DNA of 64,000 nucleotides from Pseudomonadota bacterium. GTDB taxonomy: Bacteria; Pseudomonadota; Alphaproteobacteria; Rhizobiales; Xanthobacteraceae. Positions within the stretch are counted from its first letter, which is position 1. Each line of letters opens with the position of its first letter. Position numbers and translations under genes: made by a program. The stretch is from positions 310,001 to 374,000 of the forward strand of contig JAFEFL010000070.1 in NCBI GenBank assembly GCA_018240595.1. The letters are read 5' to 3'. Below are positions 59,935-64,000 of this stretch, one piece after another. The notes beneath the pieces were generated by a model. The model was not told the DNA's origin and ran no database searches. It saw nothing but the letters and a program-made list of their open reading frames with translations.

Positions 59935-60207
59935 ATGCTTCGAGCGAACCTCAATGAACGACGCAAGGCGCCGCGCCGCGCCATCAACCGTGTCGCGCAG
60001 TTCCACACCGGGCCGGGCGCGCTGCCGCGGTCCTGCATGATCACCGACATTTCCGACAACGGCGCCCGGCTCTATTGCGACAGCGCCATGCCGGACACCT
60101 TCCTGCTGTCGCTGTCGGGCGAAGGCATCGACACCCGGCGCGAATGCCGCGTGGTCTGGCGCCTCGGCGGCGAACTGGGCGTCGAATTCGTGCGGCCGCA
60201 CTACTAG
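59935..60207 (+). CDS. PilZ domain protein
   Basis: 90 residues, a bare PilZ domain. LNERRKAPRRAINRVAQFH supplies the RxxxR c-di-GMP motif (RRKAPRR), ITDISDNGARLYCDSAMPD gives D/NxSxxG (DISDNG), and CRVVWRLGGELGVEFV closes the barrel. Both binding motifs are intact, so cyclic-di-GMP binding is likely. It is a single-gene unit upstream of an APC permease. Confidence 0.92.
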   Translation: MLRANLNERRKAPRRAINRVAQFHTGPGALPRSCMITDISDNGARLYCDSAMPDTFLLSLSGEGIDTRRECRVVWRLGGELGVEFVRPHY

Positions 60208-60279
60208 CCGCGCGCCGGCTTCGCCCGCGATTGACCTCGCGCAACTCGCGCCGCGCCCGCCGCCGCTAGGCTGCGCCGC

Positions 60280-61500
60280 ATGTCGATTGCCGCCCCATCC
60301 CCGCAATTGCGCCGCCGCCTCGGCCTGCCGCTGCTCACGCTCTACGGCGTCGGCATCACCATCGGCGCCGGCATCTATGTGCTGATCGGCGCCGTCGCCG
60401 GTCATGCCGGCCGTGCGGCGCCGTGGTCCTTCGTCATTGCCGGCCTCGCCATGGCCTTCACCGTCGGCTCCTATGCCGAACTGGCGACGCGCTATCCGGT
60501 CAGCGCCGGCGAAGCGGCCTATGTGCGCGCCGCGTTCAACTCCCGCCTCGCCTCGACGCTGATCGGCGCGCTGACGATTCTCATCGGCATCGTCTCGTCG
60601 GCCACCGTCGCGCTCGGCGCCGCCGGCTATATCGGCCAGTTCATCGACCTGCCGCGCGGCGTCATCGCCGCCGGCGTCATCATCGCGCTCGGCGCGGTGG
60701 CGTCCTGGGGCATCCTGGAGTCGGCGCTGCTCGCCAGCCTGTTCACGCTGATCGAAGCCGGCGGTCTCGTCGTCATCATCGCCGCCGCGATTTACGGCAA
60801 TGTGCCGTTCGTCGGCACGCTCACCGAATTGCCGCCGCTGAACCCGCAGGCATTGTCCGGCGTGTTCTATGCCAGCCTGCTCGCCTTCTTCGCCTTCATC
60901 GGCTTTGAGGATCTCGCCAACGTCGTCGAGGAAGCCAAGGCCCCGGAGCGCAACATTCCGCGGGCCATGATGCTGACGCTGGCGATCTCGACCGCGCTCT
61001 ATCTCGCGGTCGCGGCGATCGCCGTCAGCGCCGTGCCGCCGGCGGAGCTCGCGCGCTCACCGGCGCCGCTGAGCCTGGTGTTCCGTCAGGTCGCCAGCCT
61101 GAGCCCGGCGACCATCAGCGTCATCGCCATCGTCGCCACGCTCAACACCATCCTCGCGCAGATGACGATGGCGGCGCGCGTCGTCTATGGCCTGGCGCGC
61201 CAGGGCGACCTGCCGCGCGTCGCCGGTCATGTGCATGCCGGGACGGCGACGCCGGTGTTCGCCACCCTCCTCATCGTCGCCGCCACCCTCGCGCTGGCGC
61301 TGACGGTGTCGTTCGAGCGGCTGGCGGAAGGCACGTCGGTCGCCACACTGGTGGTGTTCGCCGCGGTCAATCTGTCGCTGCTGCGCGTGCGCCACCGGCG
61401 CATCCATGCGCCGGGCCCGCATGTGCGGGTGCCGCTGTGGATGCCGGCCGCCGGGCTCTTGAGTTGTCTGGCGATGATGGCCGCGGCGCTGTTCGGCTAG
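60280..61500 (+). CDS. APC family amino acid permease
   Basis: 406 residues with about 12 hydrophobic segments. The N-terminal LTLYGVGITIGAGIYVLIGA carries the GxG(I/V)xG-type substrate carboxylate-binding turn of TM1. FFAFIGFEDLANVVEEAKAP in TM6 and the following loop and RNIPRAM are typical of APC transporters. It imports or exchanges amino acids or related cations by proton coupling; specificity is unknown. Confidence 0.92.
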   Translation: MSIAAPSPQLRRRLGLPLLTLYGVGITIGAGIYVLIGAVAGHAGRAAPWSFVIAGLAMAFTVGSYAELATRYPVSAGEAAYVRAAFNSRLASTLIGALTILIGIVSSATVALGAAGYIGQFIDLPRGVIAAGVIIALGAVASWGILESALLASLFTLIEAGGLVVIIAAAIYGNVPFVGTLTELPPLNPQALSGVFYASLLAFFAFIGFEDLANVVEEAKAPERNIPRAMMLTLAISTALYLAVAAIAVSAVPPAELARSPAPLSLVFRQVASLSPATISVIAIVATLNTILAQMTMAARVVYGLARQGDLPRVAGHVHAGTATPVFATLLIVAATLALALTVSFERLAEGTSVATLVVFAAVNLSLLRVRHRRIHAPGPHVRVPLWMPAAGLLSCLAMMAAALFG

Positions 61501-61529
61501 CGGCGCGCGGCGCGCTGTTGTGACGGCGT

Positions 61530-61775
61530 TCAGGCGTCGGTGCGGTGCGGCTTCAGGTCGAAGCCGATCTCGAACACGGTGCGGTCGGTGATGTCGACCA
61601 CCGTCATGCTCCAGCCGGACAGGTCCTGGATGCCGGGATCGCACATCGCGGCTTTCAGATCGCGCACCTGCTGCACGGCGTGCGTGCGCACCGCCGACAG
61701 GCCGCTGAGCTCCTGGCCCTTGTCGTCGGAAAACCGCCGCTGGCCGTCGGAGAAATGAAAGTAGTAACGGGGCAC
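61530..61775 (-). CDS. DUF6894 family protein
   Basis: 81 residues from a GTG at 61775 preceded by AAAGAGAG: VPRYYFHFSDGQRRFSDDKG, then ELSGLSAVRTHAVQQVRDLK and WSMTVVDITDRTVFEIGF. The YYFH...G......D..G.EL..L..AR..A pattern is the DUF6894 hallmark, common in many copies in Hyphomicrobiales. Function unknown. The frame is open 25 codons further upstream, but family members begin at the PRYYFH segment. Confidence 0.88.
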   Translation of the reverse strand: MPRYYFHFSDGQRRFSDDKGQELSGLSAVRTHAVQQVRDLKAAMCDPGIQDLSGWSMTVVDITDRTVFEIGFDLKPHRTDA

Positions 61776-61989
61776 TTTGACTCTCTTTCGAAAGCAGATT
61801 GCACCGATCGCAGCCGACGCCGGTTGCGCCCCCCAAGGCAAAGCCGGCATGGCAACGATACTAGACTACGTGCCGTCTAGATTGGCTAGGTGTCGGAAGC
61901 GTGACCGGGCGCACTTTGTCGCAACATGTTTTACGTGCGCGGCATGTGGCTTCGCGCCGTTTCGCTTAACCGACGTTCACCCTGTACAT

Positions 61990-62412
61990 TCAACTCGCGC
62001 GTTCGGCCGGCGGAGCGGTACCGGTATCGAAGCGCGTGCGCGCCGCCTGAATTGCGGCACGATTGCGCCGCGCCCACAGGCCGAGTTCGCTCACCGGCTC
62101 GAGCAGCGAGCGGCCGAGCGCGGTCAGCTCGTAATCGACGCGCGGCGGGATGGTCGCAAATACCGTGCGCGAGACCAGGCCGTCGCGCTCCAGCGCGCGC
62201 AAGGTCAGCGTCAGCATGCGCTGCGAGATCGAGCCCAGCGCGCGCCGCAGTTCGTTGAAGCGCTTCGGCCCGTCGCCCAGCGTCGAGACCACCAGCACGG
62301 TCCACTTGTCGCCGACCCTGGCCAACACCTCGCTCACCGCGCGACAGTCCTCGGCAACATGGAGGTTACCCGGTATCGCGCTTGTGCCTTCTTGAGTCTT
62401 CAGAGCAGTCAT
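61990..62412 (-). CDS. HxlR family winged-helix transcriptional regulator
   Basis: 140 residues. CRAVSEVLARVGDKWTVLVV opens the domain with the HxlR Cys (usually C near residue 24) that can sense electrophiles or oxidants. FNELRRALGSISQRMLTLTL is the recognition helix, and the wing is GLVSRTVFATIPPRVDYELT then LGRSLLEPVSEL. It is divergent from the NAD(P)H-FMN reductase with 52 bases between start codons, and is the likely repressor of that gene in the manner of YodB/QorR-type regulators. Confidence 0.93.
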   Translation of the reverse strand: MTALKTQEGTSAIPGNLHVAEDCRAVSEVLARVGDKWTVLVVSTLGDGPKRFNELRRALGSISQRMLTLTLRALERDGLVSRTVFATIPPRVDYELTALGRSLLEPVSELGLWARRNRAAIQAARTRFDTGTAPPAERAS

Positions 62413-62456
62413 CTATTTATCCTCGGTCACCAACCATTACTTAGGCTAATAAATAG
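62413..62456. promoter_or_regulatory. Inverted repeat in the HxlR/reductase divergent promoter
   Basis: CTATTTAT (62413-62420) and ATAAATAG (62449-62456) are exact complements, 28 bases apart, and each lies next to one of the divergent start codons. A dimeric HxlR protein bound here would block both genes. Confidence 0.5.
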
Positions 62457-62464
62457 AGGCTGCA

Positions 62465-63019
62465 ATGGCAAAGCTCAAGCTCGGGGTCGTCGTCGGCTCC
62501 AACCGCAGGGAATCGATCAATCGCAAGCTGGCTTTGGCCATCGCCAGGCTGGGGAGCGAGGCTTTCGAGGCCAAACTCATCCAGATCAACGATCTGCCGA
62601 TGTACAATCAGGACCTGGAGCAGCCCGTTCCGCCTCCGGTCGCCCGCTTCAAGGCCGAGGTCGAAGCCTCCGACGCCCTCCTGTTCGTTTCCCCCGAACA
62701 CAGCCGGTCGATCCCAGCCGTCCTCAAGAACGCGATCGACTGGGGAACGCGGCCGTGGGGCAAGACATCCTGGCCCAACAAACCCGCCGCGGTTACCGGC
62801 GCGTCGGGCGGTGTGATCTCGACGGCCGTCGCCCAACAGCACCTGCGGGCCGTGCTCGGTGACCAGGGCCTGCATCTGATCGGCGGTGAGGCGTATATTC
62901 AGTTCAAGCCCGACCTGATCGACGAAAACCACAATGTATCCGACGGCAACGTTCGCGAATTTCTCAAAGCTTTCATCGACAGGTTTGCGGTATTCGCAAG
63001 CAAGCTGACAGCAAAATAG
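62465..63019 (+). CDS. NAD(P)H-dependent FMN reductase
   Basis: 184 residues. The flavodoxin-like fold has LGVVVGSNRRESINRKLALA (FMN phosphate loop GSNRRES), PMYNQDLEQPVPPPVARFKA, LLFVSPEHSRSIPAVLKNAI (PEHSRSIP loop) and an AVTGASGGVISTAVAQQHLR segment. It reduces FMN or quinone/azo compounds. AGAGGCTGC precedes the ATG. Divergence from an HxlR regulator suggests induction by electrophilic or oxidative stress. Confidence 0.94.
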   Translation: MAKLKLGVVVGSNRRESINRKLALAIARLGSEAFEAKLIQINDLPMYNQDLEQPVPPPVARFKAEVEASDALLFVSPEHSRSIPAVLKNAIDWGTRPWGKTSWPNKPAAVTGASGGVISTAVAQQHLRAVLGDQGLHLIGGEAYIQFKPDLIDENHNVSDGNVREFLKAFIDRFAVFASKLTAK

Positions 63020-63243
63020 CACCATTTGTGCGGGCGGCGACGCGAGCGCGCTACAAATCGCGCCCCGCGCCGCCGCAGCTTTCATTGATCTTTTTTTGCC
63101 CAGATGCATTTGTTTGCTTTGCGCGACTCAATAACAACAAGCAAAGAATGTGCATAACTTGCGCCTGACGTTACGGTGCCAAACGCCTCACGCTAAAATT
63201 AGCGTCGTGGGCCAATGATTTGCCCCGCGGGAGGCCCAGCGCA
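63020..63243. other. Spacer before the sensor gene
   Basis: 224 bases without a gene. It has AT-rich tracts (near 63089-63150) suitable for a promoter, and a CTAAAATTAG palindrome at 63193-63202. No ribosome site stronger than GCGCAG is seen before the GTG at 63244. Confidence 0.4.
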
Positions 63244-64000
63244 GTGACCGATCAGCCGGCCTTAGCGGCCGTCTCAAAGCGACCCGTCGCGCCTCTCGTG
63301 AGGGCTTCCTCACTCCTCGATCGCATTGCGACCGGCCTCAAAGAGCACCCTTGGGCGCAGCCCGTGACCGTCCTCGGTCTCGGCATGCTGGCCGTCATCT
63401 ACGTCATGCTGGCCATTCTGATCGCAAGCGACAGAAAGGAGGCCTTGGCGAACGCCGTCAAACACGGAGACAATCTCGTTCGCATCATCAATCAGGCCTA
63501 CGCGCATATCCTGCAAAGCACAGATTCAACTCTTATTGTCGTGCGCCACAGTTACATGCAGACGGGGTCAAGCGAGACCCTGCAAAGGCTGTTTGATAGT
63601 CCGACCACCCGTAACGTCCTCGATCAACGCTATATCGTCGCCGATGCGGACGGCCGTGTGGTCGCCGCAACATTTGGCTCCGGCAGCGATGAAAAACTCA
63701 TCGGTAAGACATTTCCGGATTTCGAAAGCTTTCAGCGGCAAAGGACCGCTGGCAACGACGAATTGCTGATCAGCCCGCCGCACAGGCAAGGCGCCGCCGG
63801 ACCAATCGATATATTCGTCACGCGACGGCTTACCGCGACCGACGGCCGGTTCATCGGCGTCGTGGCTGCCGTTCTCGACGCCAGTTCGCTGTCGGGTGTC
63901 GGCACCGAAATCGATCTTGGCCCGCGGGGGACCTTCGGTCTGATCGGGTTCGACGGTGTGGTCCGCGCCCGCGCCGTGGAAGGCAAAGTCGATGCCGGCA
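63244..64000 (+). CDS. N-terminal part of a membrane sensor protein (dCache-like), runs off window
   Basis: 252 codons from a GTG at 63244. TM1 is at about 41-61 (TVLGLGMLAVIYVMLAILIA). A periplasmic sensor follows, with helix ALANAVKHGDNLVRIINQAY and strands of a PAS-like fold: YIVADADGRVVAATFGSGSD, LIGKTFPDFESFQ, IFVTRRLTATDGRFIGVVAA and GPRGTFGLIGFDGVVRARAV. This is the layout of double-Cache sensors in diguanylate cyclases and histidine kinases; the output domain is outside the window. Other ATG starts further in would cut the TM segment. Confidence 0.8.
   Translation, partial: MTDQPALAAVSKRPVAPLVRASSLLDRIATGLKEHPWAQPVTVLGLGMLAVIYVMLAILIASDRKEALANAVKHGDNLVRIINQAYAHILQSTDSTLIVVRHSYMQTGSSETLQRLFDSPTTRNVLDQRYIVADADGRVVAATFGSGSDEKLIGKTFPDFESFQRQRTAGNDELLISPPHRQGAAGPIDIFVTRRLTATDGRFIGVVAAVLDASSLSGVGTEIDLGPRGTFGLIGFDGVVRARAVEGKVDAG

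Overview
The window is GC-rich chromosomal DNA of an alphaproteobacterium, most likely in the Hyphomicrobiales near Bradyrhizobiaceae/Xanthobacteraceae. The evidence is gene content and order: a cytochrome c maturation operon (ccmI-E-F-H), then degP, an OmpR-type two-component pair and glnE, plus DUF6894, small GCSKCGW-type lipoproteins, palindromic intergenic repeats and a gene-transfer-agent (GTA)-like structural cluster. No tRNA, rRNA, CRISPR array, integrase or transposase was seen.

Layout. 1-8312 is transport: a TRAP dicarboxylate-type operon (minus strand, running off the left edge), a divergent GntR/FCD regulator, then a carbohydrate-type ABC operon (Tat-exported binding protein, two permeases, ATPase). 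8494-18239 is housekeeping: a CDF metal efflux pump with three C-terminal repeats, an acyltransferase-3 membrane protein, a periplasmic amino-acid-type binding protein, a zinc alcohol dehydrogenase, aminopeptidase N, and a PleC-like PAS histidine kinase. 18243-29602 (minus) is the block glnE, HK, RR, degP, ccmH, ccmF, ccmE, ccmI. 29722-35070 (minus) has a conserved helical protein, a glycine-zipper lipoprotein, a PhoQ/PhoP (FeuQ/FeuP-like) pair, a PepSY-like protein and a nitroreductase.

35095-58967 (minus) is a GTA-like cluster read right to left: terminase small and large subunits, portal, prohead protease, HK97 capsid, connector, head closure, gp8, tail tube, gp10, gp10.1, short tape measure, gp12, Fe-S-type hub gp13, NlpC/P60 gp14, megatron gp15, a DUF2793 tail protein, and then a lysis module (GH108 endolysin, small membrane protein, GTA-type 3TM holin). 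Every structural gene looks intact. The head half is split by cargo: a candidate toxin with two tandem DUF6968 paralogues, a TCNxRGCSDN-repeat exported protein and a DUF4142 protein on the same strand, and two plus-strand blocks (methyltransferase plus GrlR-like; S1 protease, DedA-like, flagellar-rod-like peptide). Several palindromic repeats and three intrinsic terminators sit between these pieces. A near-consensus sigma70 promoter with upstream direct repeats (59409-59468) points at the terminase end, with a long leader, a 49-residue membrane protein and a terminator before terS.

59635-64000 has a tiny lipoprotein, a PilZ protein, an APC permease, a DUF6894 protein, a divergent HxlR regulator/NAD(P)H-FMN reductase pair with a shared inverted repeat, and the start of a membrane sensor that runs off the right edge.
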